Below are positions 15,671 through 25,051 of a stretch of DNA of 64,000 bases, piece after piece (the first letter of the stretch is position 1; each line of letters starts with the position of its first letter). The DNA comes from Mariniphaga sp041687215 (GTDB taxonomy: Bacteria > Bacteroidota > Bacteroidia > Bacteroidales > Prolixibacteraceae). Both the position numbers and the translations under genes were made by a program. Under the pieces are notes generated by a model. It saw only the letters and a program-made list of their open reading frames with translations. It ran no database searches and was not told the DNA's origin. The DNA is taken from contig NZ_JAWLCI010000005.1 in the NCBI RefSeq assembly GCF_041687215.1, positions 1 to 64,000 on the forward strand, in the 5' to 3' direction.

Positions 15671-16552
15671 GTGAAAGTAGCTGTTTTCGGAACTTCTGTT
15701 TCTGAGAGTTTCATTCCTGTTTTAGAGGAGTTTTTTAATTACTTAAAATTGAATAAAATAAATGTTCAGCTTTTTAAACCTTTTCATGATTTTTTAACAA
15801 GCAATTTAAAAATTGAACCTTATTATTCTTCTTTTTTTAGCTCTCCGGACGATTTTGAAAAATCCAATAATTTTATTTTCAGTGTGGGAGGCGATGGCAC
15901 GTTTCTGCATTCGGTAGTAAATATTCGAAATTTTGAAATTCCGGTAATTGGAGTGAACAGCGGCAGGCTCGGATTTTTGGCTGATATTTCGCAGAACCAG
16001 GTGAACGATGCGCTCAACAGCATATTTGATAACAAATACTCGATTATTGAAAGGTCGCTGCTTGAAGTTGAATTTTGCGGAGGTGAAAAAATTGATTTTA
16101 GTTTTGCTTTGAACGAGTTGGCTGTTCTGAAAACAGATTCTTCCTCCATGATTAATATTACTGCCCGGTGCGACAAACAACTATTGAACAACTATTGGGC
16201 TGACGGACTTATTGTTGCAACCCCAACCGGCTCAACGGCTTACTCCTTAAGTGTTGGCGGACCTATACTTACTCCCGATTCTGAAAATTTTGTGATTACC
16301 CCGCTTGCCCCGCATAATCTTACCATCAGGCCCGTGGTTGTTCCCGACAAATATGAAATTGAGCTGAAAGTTGACGGAAGAGGTTCCCATTTTTTAACAT
16401 CACTCGACTACCGTGCCGTTCCTGTTGAGTTTTCAACCACCCTAAAAATAAGAAAAGCAAATGCTACCCTAAAAACCCTTCAATTACCCGATCAGGATTT
16501 TTTTAATACACTGAGAAACAAGTTAATGTGGGGTTACGACAAACGCAACTAA
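15671..16552 (+). CDS. nadK: NAD kinase
   Basis: A 293-residue ATP-NAD kinase that makes NADP. Start codon is GTG at 15671, giving MKVAVFG. Motifs: GGDGTFLHSV with catalytic D75, GVNSGRLGFLADI, FALNELAV, and ATPTGSTAYSLSVGGPI. Full length, cytoplasmic. It lies 11 bases after the CBS gene and 303 bases before the DUF6089 gene, in which gap a separate promoter-like box is found. Confidence 0.96.
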   Translation: MKVAVFGTSVSESFIPVLEEFFNYLKLNKINVQLFKPFHDFLTSNLKIEPYYSSFFSSPDDFEKSNNFIFSVGGDGTFLHSVVNIRNFEIPVIGVNSGRLGFLADISQNQVNDALNSIFDNKYSIIERSLLEVEFCGGEKIDFSFALNELAVLKTDSSSMINITARCDKQLLNNYWADGLIVATPTGSTAYSLSVGGPILTPDSENFVITPLAPHNLTIRPVVVPDKYEIELKVDGRGSHFLTSLDYRAVPVEFSTTLKIRKANATLKTLQLPDQDFFNTLRNKLMWGYDKRN

Positions 16553-16855
16553 ATATTCTGCAAAGCTTAACAATTTTTAATCTTTCTTTGGGTTTTATAA
16601 TAGCGTTCAGGTATGTTATATTTAGAATTATATTACTTTTGTACCTCTTGAAAGCTGAACAATACAGGGGCAAACAAGAGAAGTTCGTTGATAACCAGAG
16701 AATTGCAAGGGATTATTATAATGTTTAATAAATTCAAAATTAAAAATAAAGGTAAAACTGAATTTGTTATAAATTCCTTACAGTCAGTTTTTTGTGTAAA
16801 AACGAACCGGTAATATGCCTGAAGCTATTGTTGAATAAACGAGTTAGGATACCAA
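16553..16855. other. Intergenic stretch after nadK with a -7 box
   Basis: No convincing gene is seen. An exact -7 element TACTTTTG lies at 16634-16641, leaving about 210 bases of untranslated leader before the DUF6089 start. No good -33 TTTG sits at the expected spacing, and no strong hairpin or known riboswitch is recognised. Confidence 0.45.
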
Positions 16856-17599
16856 ATGAGAAAAATTGTATTGGTGTTTATAGCAGTTATTTTTACTGTT
16901 TCAGGTTTTGCCCAAAAATCAGCAGACATAGGCATTTGGGGAGGTTCTTCGGCGTATTTGGGAGATATTAAGGAAGCCCCCCCTGTACAAACGTTCAATT
17001 TAAATTTTGGAGCTTTTTTCAGGTACAATTTTAATGCACGAATGGCAATGCGGGCACAGTTTTTAACCGGCAGTTTTGCTGCCAACGGAGTGGTGGAGGA
17101 TATTCCTTTTGAATTCAAAAAAAATGCCCAGGATATTTCGTTTATGATGGAAATTAACTACCTGAAATATATTTTGGGAGAAAGGAAAACGCCTTTTACG
17201 CCTTACATTTTGGGAGGTTTGGGAGTGATGTATTTTCCATATAATCTCGATCCAATAAAAATGGCGCAGATTAATGCAAATTATCCGGTTTTGAATACTG
17301 TTGAAGAATCGGTTATTGCTGCAACAATTCCATTTGGTTTTGGAGTAAAGGTGACAGTTGGTGAAAGATTGGGAGTTGGAGCCGAGATTCAAATGAGAAA
17401 ATTGCTGAACGATAAATTTGATAATCTGGATGATCCGTTATCTTTTGTAGCGGTTAATAATGATGGAGATACGGAAACAATTAAATATACAGACTTTTTG
17501 CACAATAATGACTGGCCAGGCTATTTGGGAATTAATGTAACCTACAAGATTAATCTTGATCCCAGAGCATGCCCGGCTTACGACAGGAAACACTGGTGA
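16856..17599 (+). CDS. DUF6089-type outer membrane beta-barrel protein
   Basis: A 247-residue secreted protein: signal peptide MRKIVLVFIAVIFTVSGFAQ, then alternating aromatic/glycine strands (DIGIWGGSSAYLGDI, FFRYNFNARMAMRAQF, PYILGGLGVMYFPY) typical of an 8-10-strand barrel. This is the Bacteroidota family found beside uppS and bamA. The stop codon overlaps the uppS start (TGATG), so the two are translationally coupled. Function is unknown; the context suggests an outer-membrane biogenesis role. Confidence 0.82.
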   Translation: MRKIVLVFIAVIFTVSGFAQKSADIGIWGGSSAYLGDIKEAPPVQTFNLNFGAFFRYNFNARMAMRAQFLTGSFAANGVVEDIPFEFKKNAQDISFMMEINYLKYILGERKTPFTPYILGGLGVMYFPYNLDPIKMAQINANYPVLNTVEESVIAATIPFGFGVKVTVGERLGVGAEIQMRKLLNDKFDNLDDPLSFVAVNNDGDTETIKYTDFLHNNDWPGYLGINVTYKINLDPRACPAYDRKHW

Positions 17600-18345
17600 T
17601 GAAATCGGTAAAAGAAAAACTAAATATCAACAAAATTCCGCGACATGTTGCCATAATTATGGATGGGAATGGAAGATGGGCTGCAAAACATGGCAGCGAA
17701 CGCATTTTTGGCCACGAACATGGTGTGGAAAGTGTGCGATCAACCGTTGAAGGTGCCGGGGAAATTGGAATAGAATACCTTACATTATATGCCTTTTCAA
17801 CTGAAAACTGGGAACGACCGAAAAATGAAGTGGATGCTTTAATGGGGCTGCTGGTTCAGGCAATTGAAAACGAAACCGGTGAATTGATGAAAAACAATGT
17901 GAGGCTGGGCACAATTGGCGATATTAAAAAATTACCACCAGATGTGGCTGCAAAATTAAACGAATGCATCAGGCTGTTGGAAAAAAACACCGGGTTAAAT
18001 CTGATTTTGGCACTGAGTTACAGTTCAAAATGGGAAATTACCGAAGCCGTAAGAAATATTGCAAATGATGTTAAAAATGGAAAAATTCAATCGAAAGATA
18101 TTGATGATAAACTGTTCGAAAGTTACCTGTCAACTGCGCAAATTCCAGATCCGGAATTGTTGATTAGAACAAGTGGAGAGTTCAGAATCAGCAATTTTTT
18201 ACTTTGGCAAATTGCCTATTCGGAGTTATATTTTACCGATAAATTATGGCCTGATTTTAGAAAAGAAGATTTGTTTGAAGCGGTTTACGATTTTCAAAAC
18301 AGAGAGAGAAGATTTGGAAAAATCAGTGAACAGTTATTTAGTTAA
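17599..18345 (+). CDS. uppS: Isoprenyl transferase (undecaprenyl diphosphate synthase)
   Basis: A 248-residue cis-prenyltransferase that builds the C55 lipid carrier for peptidoglycan and surface glycans. D22 in HVAIIMDGNGRWA is the catalytic aspartate. Also visible are FSTENWERP, ALSYSSKWEI, and the C-terminal RTSGEFRISNFLLWQIAYSE (a run with E where many homologues have E or Q). The ATG at 17599 is preferred over upstream in-frame codons because it overlaps the previous stop by one base and gives the normal N terminus. BamA follows six bases later. Confidence 0.96.
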   Translation: MKSVKEKLNINKIPRHVAIIMDGNGRWAAKHGSERIFGHEHGVESVRSTVEGAGEIGIEYLTLYAFSTENWERPKNEVDALMGLLVQAIENETGELMKNNVRLGTIGDIKKLPPDVAAKLNECIRLLEKNTGLNLILALSYSSKWEITEAVRNIANDVKNGKIQSKDIDDKLFESYLSTAQIPDPELLIRTSGEFRISNFLLWQIAYSELYFTDKLWPDFRKEDLFEAVYDFQNRERRFGKISEQLFS

Positions 18346-18351
18346 TTTATT

Positions 18352-21087
18352 ATGGTCAGAATGCGAAAGCCAGTTATATTCCTTTTATTTTTAATCGTTG
18401 CGTTTACACCTGCCGCCATTGGTCAGATTACCGACGATACAAATTTTTCAATTTACTATTCCAGTCCGCAAAAATATACGGTGAAGGATATTCAGATTTC
18501 CGGAATTAAATATCTCGATCAAACGGTACTTGTTCAACTGTCGGGCTTAAGTGTAGGACAGATAATTGAAGTTCCCGGTGAGGAAATTACCAATGCCATA
18601 AAAAAATTGTGGCAGCAGGGACTTTTTTCCGATGTTAAAATTACGGCCAGCAAGGTAGATGGCGACGATATCTGGCTCGATATTTATCTTCAGGAACGGC
18701 CCCGGTTGTCGGATGTAAATTTTAATGGAGTAAGTAAATCGGAACAAGACGATATTACAGAAAAAGTGCTTTTGCTTAAAGGAAGCCAGATTACCGATAA
18801 CCAGGTGAATAATGCCGAACGCACCATTAAAAATATATTTCTGGCCAAAGGTTTTCTTAATACCGATGTAAATATTGTTCAGCGTGATGATACAACTCAA
18901 AACAACAGTGTTATCCTCGATATTTACGTAGATAAAAAGGAAAAAGTAAAAGTAAACGATATTGTTATTCACGGAAATGAAGCCATAAAAGATGTTGTTT
19001 TGGAACGGGCCATGAAAAAAACCAATGCCCGCAAACTCAGGAATTTTTTCAGAACCAAAAAGTTTTTGGAAGAAGAATATGAAAAAGATAAAGTGAACCT
19101 GGTTACTAAATACAATGAAAAAGGTTACCGCGATGCAATTATCGAAGACGATACCCTTTACCAGGTTGAAGTGGGTAAAAAGAATAAGCCAAGGGTAAAT
19201 TTAGAGCTTTGGGTTGATGAGGGAGACAAATATTATTTTGGCGATATAAGGTGGGTTGGCAATACAGTTTACCCCGCTGATTACCTTGATAATTACCTTG
19301 GAATTCAGAAAGGCGATGTATTCAACCAGTCGATTCTTGAGAAACGGTTATTCGATAATGACGAAGGATTAAATAACCTTTATCTGAACGAAGGATACCT
19401 CTTTTTCGATTTACAACCCATTGAGGTTAATATAGAAAATGATACCATTAACTACGAAATGCGCATTCGCGAAGGAAAACAAGCAACCATTGATAAGGTG
19501 ATGATTTCAGGAAACACCAAAACACATGAACATGTTGCCCGCCGCGAAATAAGAACTTACCCGGGCGATTTGTTCAGCAAAGAAGCCATTATCCGTTCGG
19601 TAAGGGAACTGGCCCAATTGGGGCATTTCGATCCGGAAGCCATTAATCCCGATGTAAAACCCAAACCCGAAGACGGAACCGTTGACCTTGAATACCAGTT
19701 GCAGGAAAAAGCCAACGACCAGATTGAACTTTCGGGCGGTTGGGGAGCCGGAATGTTTGTAGGTTCGGTAGGTCTGAAATTTGCCAACTTCTCTGTTCGG
19801 AACATCCTGAATAAAGAAGCATGGAGGCCTCTTCCAACAGGTGACGGCCAAACACTCAGCCTTCGCTACCAAACCAGCGGACGGTATTATCGCACCGTAA
19901 GTCTTTCGTTTATTGAACCATGGCTGGGGGGTAAAAAACCCAACTCTTTCTCCCTGTCATTATCTCATTCGCGAATTAATTACAGCGCGAACAAATATTA
20001 TAACAATTATAACTCGTATGGTGGTTATGGTGGTTACAATCCGTATGGTGGTTACGGAGGTTATCCGTATAGCGGCTATGGTGGCGGCTACCCCTATGGT
20101 GGCTATGGTAGTTATGGCGGTTTAGGTGGTTATGGGTACGATCCGTATGGCGGTTATTATGGCGGTTATCCTCAATACAGCTACAATTATGGTTCAGAAG
20201 ATGATAATGAAGAAGACGACCAGATTTGGGAAACCACTGCTCTTGGTATGGGATATGGCTACCGGCTTTCATTTCCCGATGACTATTTTACCGTTTATCA
20301 CGAATTGTCATTCGAACGATACCGGCTTCAGAATATGGGTGGATCTTTTTTATCAGTAGGAGACAGTGGCGATCCGAATGAAATATTCAATAACTTTAAT
20401 CTTCAAACCGTTTTTGGGCGCAATTCAGTGGATAATCCACTCTATTCGCGCAGAGGCTCTCAGTTTTCGCTGTCAATGAAAGTTACACCTCCCTATTCAT
20501 GGTTTACCGATAAAGATTACAGTGCACCGGATGTTACAAATGAAGAAAAATATAAATGGATTGAATACCACCGCTGGCTTTTTAAAGGACAGGTTTACAA
20601 TCCACTTTCAAGAAACACAAATCTGGTATTGCGTACAGCAGTTGAAATGGGATTTTTGGGCCATTATGATCCCTATCGTAAATCTCCGTTCGAAGGTTTT
20701 ATTGTGGGGGGTTCAGGAATGTCGGGTTACAACCTTTACGGTACCGATTATGTGGCTCTGCGCGGGTATAAAGACTTTAGCCTTAGCCGGGAACGGAGCG
20801 GATCAAAAATGTACAACAAATTTACTATGGAAATGCGTTACCCGGTTACTTTAAAACCCAGTGCAACCATTTATGCACTTGCTTTTCTGGAAGCCGGGAA
20901 TGCCGATATGAATTTTCAGGAATACAATCCCTTCAAACTTTATCGATCAGCCGGTGTGGGTGTGCGCATTTTTCTGCCCATGTTTGGGTTGATGGGAATT
21001 GACTGGGGATATGGTTTCGACGAAATTCCATGGGCGCCAGATGCAAACGGAAGCCAGTTCCACTTTGTTATTGGTCAGCAATTCTGA
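18352..21087 (+). CDS. bamA: BamA/Omp85 outer membrane assembly protein
   Basis: A 911-residue Omp85 protein that folds barrel proteins into the outer membrane. Signal peptide MRKPVIFLLFLIVAFTPAAIGQ from the second Met (18361), though the ATG at 18352 is also possible. Residues about 45-440 hold five POTRA repeats (VKDIQISGIKYLDQ, VNDIVIHGNEAIKD, FGDIRWVGNTVYP, IDKVMISGNTKT). The barrel follows, with the lid-loop-like motif RGYKDFSLS and a terminal Phe. Unusual is a Gly/Tyr-rich insert (about residues 550-617, DNA 19999-20200), ending in an acidic patch EDDNEEDD, between two barrel strands where an extracellular loop is expected. It sits between uppS and two skp genes. Confidence 0.95.
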   Translation: MVRMRKPVIFLLFLIVAFTPAAIGQITDDTNFSIYYSSPQKYTVKDIQISGIKYLDQTVLVQLSGLSVGQIIEVPGEEITNAIKKLWQQGLFSDVKITASKVDGDDIWLDIYLQERPRLSDVNFNGVSKSEQDDITEKVLLLKGSQITDNQVNNAERTIKNIFLAKGFLNTDVNIVQRDDTTQNNSVILDIYVDKKEKVKVNDIVIHGNEAIKDVVLERAMKKTNARKLRNFFRTKKFLEEEYEKDKVNLVTKYNEKGYRDAIIEDDTLYQVEVGKKNKPRVNLELWVDEGDKYYFGDIRWVGNTVYPADYLDNYLGIQKGDVFNQSILEKRLFDNDEGLNNLYLNEGYLFFDLQPIEVNIENDTINYEMRIREGKQATIDKVMISGNTKTHEHVARREIRTYPGDLFSKEAIIRSVRELAQLGHFDPEAINPDVKPKPEDGTVDLEYQLQEKANDQIELSGGWGAGMFVGSVGLKFANFSVRNILNKEAWRPLPTGDGQTLSLRYQTSGRYYRTVSLSFIEPWLGGKKPNSFSLSLSHSRINYSANKYYNNYNSYGGYGGYNPYGGYGGYPYSGYGGGYPYGGYGSYGGLGGYGYDPYGGYYGGYPQYSYNYGSEDDNEEDDQIWETTALGMGYGYRLSFPDDYFTVYHELSFERYRLQNMGGSFLSVGDSGDPNEIFNNFNLQTVFGRNSVDNPLYSRRGSQFSLSMKVTPPYSWFTDKDYSAPDVTNEEKYKWIEYHRWLFKGQVYNPLSRNTNLVLRTAVEMGFLGHYDPYRKSPFEGFIVGGSGMSGYNLYGTDYVALRGYKDFSLSRERSGSKMYNKFTMEMRYPVTLKPSATIYALAFLEAGNADMNFQEYNPFKLYRSAGVGVRIFLPMFGLMGIDWGYGFDEIPWAPDANGSQFHFVIGQQF
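19999..20200 (+). repeat. Degenerate Gly/Tyr codon repeat within bamA
   Basis: Roughly 200 bases of imperfect repeats of the type TATGGTGGTTATGG encode alternating YGGYGG, NPYGGY and YPYGGY units, 65-70 residues of near-exclusive Gly, Tyr, Pro, Ser and Asn. The reading frame is kept throughout. Repeat number could vary between strains by slippage. Confidence 0.8.
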
Positions 21088-21148
21088 TAGTTACAGGTTT
21101 GGCATAAAATATGATATTAAAAAGATTATTAACGAAAAATATTTAGCC

Positions 21149-21661
21149 ATGAAGAAAATATTATTAATGCTTACAGCCCTGATGCTTTTCAGTGGAATTA
21201 CTTTTGCCCAGAAGTTTGGTTTTATTGACTCCGGTTATATTCTGGAAAATATCCCGGCCTTTAGGGCTGCGCAGGAACAATTGAACCAGCTTTCAGCACA
21301 ATATCAGAAAGAACTGGAATCAATGCATGCCGAAATTGAACAAATGTACCAGGACTTTCAGGCTGAAAGTGTTTTACTTTCGGAAGACATGAAACGCAAA
21401 CGCGAAGATGTAATAATTTCCAAGGAAAAAGATTACAAACAGTTGCAGCGAAAATATTTTGGACCGGAAGGCGATTTGTTCCAGAAACGGCAGAGCCTGA
21501 TAAAACCGGTTCAGGATGATATTTTCTCAGCGGTTCAGGAATTATCCAACGAAGGGAGCTATGCTGTAATTTTTGACAAAGCTGATGGGACAACACTGTT
21601 TTTTACTAACCCGCGATACGATTTAAGCGATCAGGTTCTCCAAAAACTCGGATATAAATAA
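21149..21661 (+). CDS. OmpH/Skp-family periplasmic chaperone, first copy
   Basis: A 170-residue Skp-like chaperone that holds unfolded outer-membrane proteins on their way to BamA. Signal peptide MKKILLMLTALMLFSGITFAQ, then KFGFIDSGYILENIPAF (short beta strand), a long helical hairpin of about residues 45-130 rich in Gln, Glu and Lys, and a C-terminal strand segment AVIFDKADGTTLFFT. The ATG at 21149 is chosen because it starts the signal peptide. It lies 61 bases after bamA and 44 before the second copy. Confidence 0.9.
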   Translation: MKKILLMLTALMLFSGITFAQKFGFIDSGYILENIPAFRAAQEQLNQLSAQYQKELESMHAEIEQMYQDFQAESVLLSEDMKRKREDVIISKEKDYKQLQRKYFGPEGDLFQKRQSLIKPVQDDIFSAVQELSNEGSYAVIFDKADGTTLFFTNPRYDLSDQVLQKLGYK

Positions 21662-21705
21662 TTTATAATTATATTTGTGACCAAAAATTTAATACTACGT
21701 TGATT

Positions 21706-22221
21706 ATGAGAAATTTAAAGAAATTATTTGTGTTGATTTTGTTCGCAGCCGCAACCATTTCGGCTGGTGCACAAAACCAGAAGTTCGGACATATAGATTT
21801 GCAGGCTTTGGTACAGTTAATGCCTGAAAGAGCAACGGCCGAAACGGACTTCAATACTTTTCAGTCAGACCTGGAAGATGTACTTGAAGAAATGCAACAA
21901 AATTATCAGCAGAAACTTACAGAACTTGAACAATTGGGCGCCGACGCCTCAGAAGTAAGAAGAAATGCAAAAATTACCGAATTGCAGGAGCTTCAGCAGC
22001 GTATTCAAAATTACCAGATGACCGCACAACAGCAACTTCAGCAAAAACAAGCCGAATTGCTTTCCCCGGTTTTCGATAAAGCAGAAGCTGCCATTGAAGA
22101 AGTAGCAAAAGAACAAGGTTTGCTTTATGTTTTTGACATTGGTTCAAGAGTTGTTCTATACAAATCGAACCAAAGTGTTGATTTGCTTCCCATGGTAAAA
22201 CAAAAGCTTGGTATCCAGTAA
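21706..22221 (+). CDS. OmpH/Skp-family periplasmic chaperone, second copy
   Basis: A 171-residue paralogue of the preceding gene. Signal peptide MRNLKKLFVLILFAAATISAGAQ by residue 23, then FGHIDLQALVQLMPERATAE, a coiled helical hairpin (TELEQLGADASEVRRN and a Gln-rich run), and LLYVFDIGSRVVLYKS. The ATG at 21706 was chosen over a TTG six bases earlier. A terminator hairpin follows, so the transcript from the envelope cluster probably ends here. Confidence 0.9.
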   Translation: MRNLKKLFVLILFAAATISAGAQNQKFGHIDLQALVQLMPERATAETDFNTFQSDLEDVLEEMQQNYQQKLTELEQLGADASEVRRNAKITELQELQQRIQNYQMTAQQQLQQKQAELLSPVFDKAEAAIEEVAKEQGLLYVFDIGSRVVLYKSNQSVDLLPMVKQKLGIQ

Positions 22222-22243
22222 AAAAATCAGATAAAATATTATG

Positions 22244-22277
22244 AAAGCCATTTGTCAGCCGACGGATGGCTTTTTTT
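22244..22277 (+). terminator. Terminator after the skp pair
   Basis: A 10-bp stem GCCATTTGTC (22247-22256) with GACGGATGGC (22261-22270), including two G-U pairs, has a four-base loop and is followed by seven T residues. Confidence 0.88.
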
Positions 22278-22296
22278 ATGCTTTTAAACTTATTTT

Positions 22297-22328
22297 GTTG
22301 GAAAGAAATGGAATTCCCGCTATATTTA
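22297..22328 (+). promoter_or_regulatory. Candidate promoter of glycogen synthase
   Basis: GTTG (22297-22300), a 20-base spacer and TATATTTA (22321-22328), one mismatch from TAnnTTTG. It sits between the skp terminator and the glycogen synthase start, consistent with separate transcription. Confidence 0.4.
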
Positions 22329-22359
22329 GTGGTATGAAATATTACCCAAATTGAAATTT

Positions 22360-24198
22360 ATGAAGACAATAATACCCGATGAAATTCAGGAAGATGTTAA
22401 AATTCCTTCCAATACCAAGTTATTTGAAATTGCCTGGGAAGTTTGCAATCAGGTTGGCGGCATTTACACAGTCATTCGTTCTAAAGTACCCTCGGTTATT
22501 GAAAAGTGGGGCCCAGAAAACTATTTCCTGATTGGTCCCTATTTTGCTGATCAGGCAGCAGCTCACTTCGATCCGGCCACCGATTATTCAACCCCGGTGG
22601 GTAAGGCAGTTCATAAAATGCAGGAGCGCGGTTTCGATGTTCATTACGGGCAATGGATTGTTTCCGGCCGCCCAAACGTAGTGCTTTTTAATCCTTATTC
22701 GGTTTACGATAAATTAGGAGAAATAAAACACTTTATTTGGCAGGATTATCACATTTCATTACCCGAACAACATGAATTGCTCGATAAAGTAGCTGCATTC
22801 GGTTTTCAGGTAAAAGAATTTCTGCGGTATTTGTGTTCTTCGGGTTTTTGCAGCGGGAAAGTAATTGCCCATTTTCATGAATGGATGGCAGGTCTTCCAA
22901 TTCCCGGCCTCCGCAAAGACAACCTCAATATTAAAATAGTTTTTACAACGCATGCTACGCTGCTCGGCAGGTATCTGGCCATGAATGATAATCAGTTTTA
23001 CGATCATTTGCCGTTTTACAATTGGGAGCAGGAAGCAATTAATTTTAACGTGAAGGCAATTGTGGAAATTGAACGCGCTTCGGCACACGGAGCTCATGTG
23101 TTTACCACCGTAAGTGAGTTAACCGGTCGCGAATGTACTCACCTGCTTGGACGAACACCTGACCTTATTCTGCCCAACGGGCTTAATATTCAGCGGTTTG
23201 AAGCTTTGCACCAGGTGCAAAATCAGCATTTGGCATACAAAGAAAAAATACATGATTTTGTGATGGGACATTTTTTCCAGAGCTATTCCTTCGATTTGGA
23301 CAATACGCTTTACTTTTTTACATCGGGCCGTTACGAATATCAAAACAAAGGTTACGATTTAACGCTGGAAGCATTGGCAAGGTTGAATTACCGAATGCAG
23401 CAGCAAAATTCAAAAATGACTGTAGTTGCCTTTTTTATAACTAAACGGCCCTATTATACTTTCAATCCCGATGTTTTACATTCAAAAGCTCTGATTGAGG
23501 ATATTCACCGGGTTTGTGAAGAAATAAAAGAACAGGTAGGCCGAAGGTTATATACCAGAATTACTTCAGACAACGGTCAGTATGTTTTTCCAAATCTGAG
23601 TGAAATGGTTGACGATTACCTGCGGCTGAAACTCAGAAGAAACGTGCAAAGCTGGAAAACCAAAAAGTTGCCAAAAATTGTGACTCATACTTTGATTGAT
23701 GATGCCAAGGACGAGGTGCTGAATTTTCTGAGAACAGCAAATCTGGTAAATCACCGGCACGATAAAGTAAAAGTGGTTTATCACCCCGATTTTATTTCTA
23801 CCTCAAATCCATTATTTAAAATGGACTACAATCAGTTTGTTCGTGGATGCCATTTGGGAATTTTCCCCAGCATGTACGAGCCGTGGGGATATACTCCGCT
23901 GGAGTGCCTTGCAAGTGGTTTGCCCTCCATTACAAGCAACCTGGCTGGTTTTGGCGATTATGTTTCCAGGAATATTATGGATAACGAAAAACAGGGAATG
24001 TATATCATCGACAGAAAAAGCAGAGATTTTAATCATACAGCCGATGAACTGGCCGATATAATGCTGCGTTTTGTGCAAATGAACCGCCGTGAAAGAATTG
24101 CACTCAGATATAAGTGTGAAGAGGCATCGTTGCATTTTGACTGGTCAAACCTGGGTCGGTTTTACGATGTGGCATACAATATGGCTGTTGAACGATAA
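22360..24198 (+). CDS. Glycogen synthase, GT3 (eukaryote-like) family
   Basis: A 612-residue glycosyltransferase extending alpha-1,4-glucan chains. The sequence follows the GT3 (yeast/animal GYS) pattern rather than bacterial GT5: FEIAWEVCNQVGGIYTVIRSK at the N terminus, FHEWMAG, THATLLGRYLA, and MYEPWGYTPLECLASGLPSI near the C terminus with the conserved catalytic Glu region. The start chosen is ATG 22360, giving MKTIIPDE. GT3 enzymes in Bacteroidota generally lack the regulatory phosphorylation tails of eukaryotes, and none is visible here. The gene sits 18 bases before murI, interrupting the skp-murI neighbourhood common in relatives. Confidence 0.9.
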   Translation: MKTIIPDEIQEDVKIPSNTKLFEIAWEVCNQVGGIYTVIRSKVPSVIEKWGPENYFLIGPYFADQAAAHFDPATDYSTPVGKAVHKMQERGFDVHYGQWIVSGRPNVVLFNPYSVYDKLGEIKHFIWQDYHISLPEQHELLDKVAAFGFQVKEFLRYLCSSGFCSGKVIAHFHEWMAGLPIPGLRKDNLNIKIVFTTHATLLGRYLAMNDNQFYDHLPFYNWEQEAINFNVKAIVEIERASAHGAHVFTTVSELTGRECTHLLGRTPDLILPNGLNIQRFEALHQVQNQHLAYKEKIHDFVMGHFFQSYSFDLDNTLYFFTSGRYEYQNKGYDLTLEALARLNYRMQQQNSKMTVVAFFITKRPYYTFNPDVLHSKALIEDIHRVCEEIKEQVGRRLYTRITSDNGQYVFPNLSEMVDDYLRLKLRRNVQSWKTKKLPKIVTHTLIDDAKDEVLNFLRTANLVNHRHDKVKVVYHPDFISTSNPLFKMDYNQFVRGCHLGIFPSMYEPWGYTPLECLASGLPSITSNLAGFGDYVSRNIMDNEKQGMYIIDRKSRDFNHTADELADIMLRFVQMNRRERIALRYKCEEASLHFDWSNLGRFYDVAYNMAVER

Positions 24199-24216
24199 TG
24201 TGGAAACCATCTTGTT

Positions 24217-25044
24217 ATGATTGATTCTCCAATTGGTGTTTTTGATTCAGGTTATGGCGGGTTAACCGTGCTCAAAGAACTTGTAAAAAAACTTCCGCAA
24301 AACGATTTTCTGTACCTTGGCGACAACGCGCGTACTCCTTATGGAACAAGGTCGTTCAGAGTTGTTTATGAATATACACTGCAGGCCGTTAAATATTTAT
24401 TTAGTCAGAATTGTCCGCTGGTTATCATTGCCTGTAACACCGCTTCGGCAAAAGCGCTTCGAAATATTCAACAACTCGATTTACCTCAAATAGCGCCTGA
24501 CCGGCGGGTATTGGGTGTCATCAGACCAAGTGTTGAAAAGGTTTCTGAAATTACCCGGAACGGGCATGTGGGAGTTCTCGGTACTCCCGGAACAGTTCTA
24601 TCCGAATCCTATCCCATTGAATTGGAAAAATGGTCGGAAGGCAAGGTGATGTCCACCGTTCAGGAAGCCTGCCCACTTTGGGTTCCGTTGGTGGAAAACA
24701 ATGAAATTGAATCGGAAGGTGCAGCGTATTTTGTAAGAAAAAATATTCAGAATATTCTTCAGAAAGATAAAAACCTGGATACGCTGATTTTAGGCTGTAC
24801 ACATTATCCGCTTCTTATTCATCAGATTCGAAAGTTTGTTCCTGCAAACATTCAGATTCTGGAGCAGGGGCAAATAATTGCCGAAAAACTGATGGACTAT
24901 TTAAACAGGCATCCTGAAATGGATCAGAAATTATCCAAAAGAGGGAAATTAGAATTTCAAACCACCGAATCCGCAGATAATTTCAATGAAAAAGCAGCGC
25001 TGTTTTTGGGTCAAAAGGTGGAGGCCAAAACCATCCACCTTTAG
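24217..25044 (+). CDS. murI: Glutamate racemase
   Basis: A 275-residue enzyme that makes D-glutamate for peptidoglycan. Motifs: GVFDSGYGGLTVLKEL with D10 and S11, LGDNARTPYG, the catalytic Cys in IACNTASA, and the second catalytic Cys-His in LGCTHYPLL. It follows glycogen synthase by 18 bases and converges on the kinase-like gene seven bases away. Confidence 0.95.
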   Translation: MIDSPIGVFDSGYGGLTVLKELVKKLPQNDFLYLGDNARTPYGTRSFRVVYEYTLQAVKYLFSQNCPLVIIACNTASAKALRNIQQLDLPQIAPDRRVLGVIRPSVEKVSEITRNGHVGVLGTPGTVLSESYPIELEKWSEGKVMSTVQEACPLWVPLVENNEIESEGAAYFVRKNIQNILQKDKNLDTLILGCTHYPLLIHQIRKFVPANIQILEQGQIIAEKLMDYLNRHPEMDQKLSKRGKLEFQTTESADNFNEKAALFLGQKVEAKTIHL

Positions 25045-25051
25045 TCTTTTC

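Noticed and set aside
16528..16728. 66-codon frame overlapping the end of nadK
   Set aside because: It overlaps a certain gene, is hydrophobic by composition of AT-rich DNA, and has no start signal.
19976..20272. His/Asn-rich reading frame opposite the bamA repeat
   Set aside because: It is the mirror of the Gly/Tyr codons and has no independent support.
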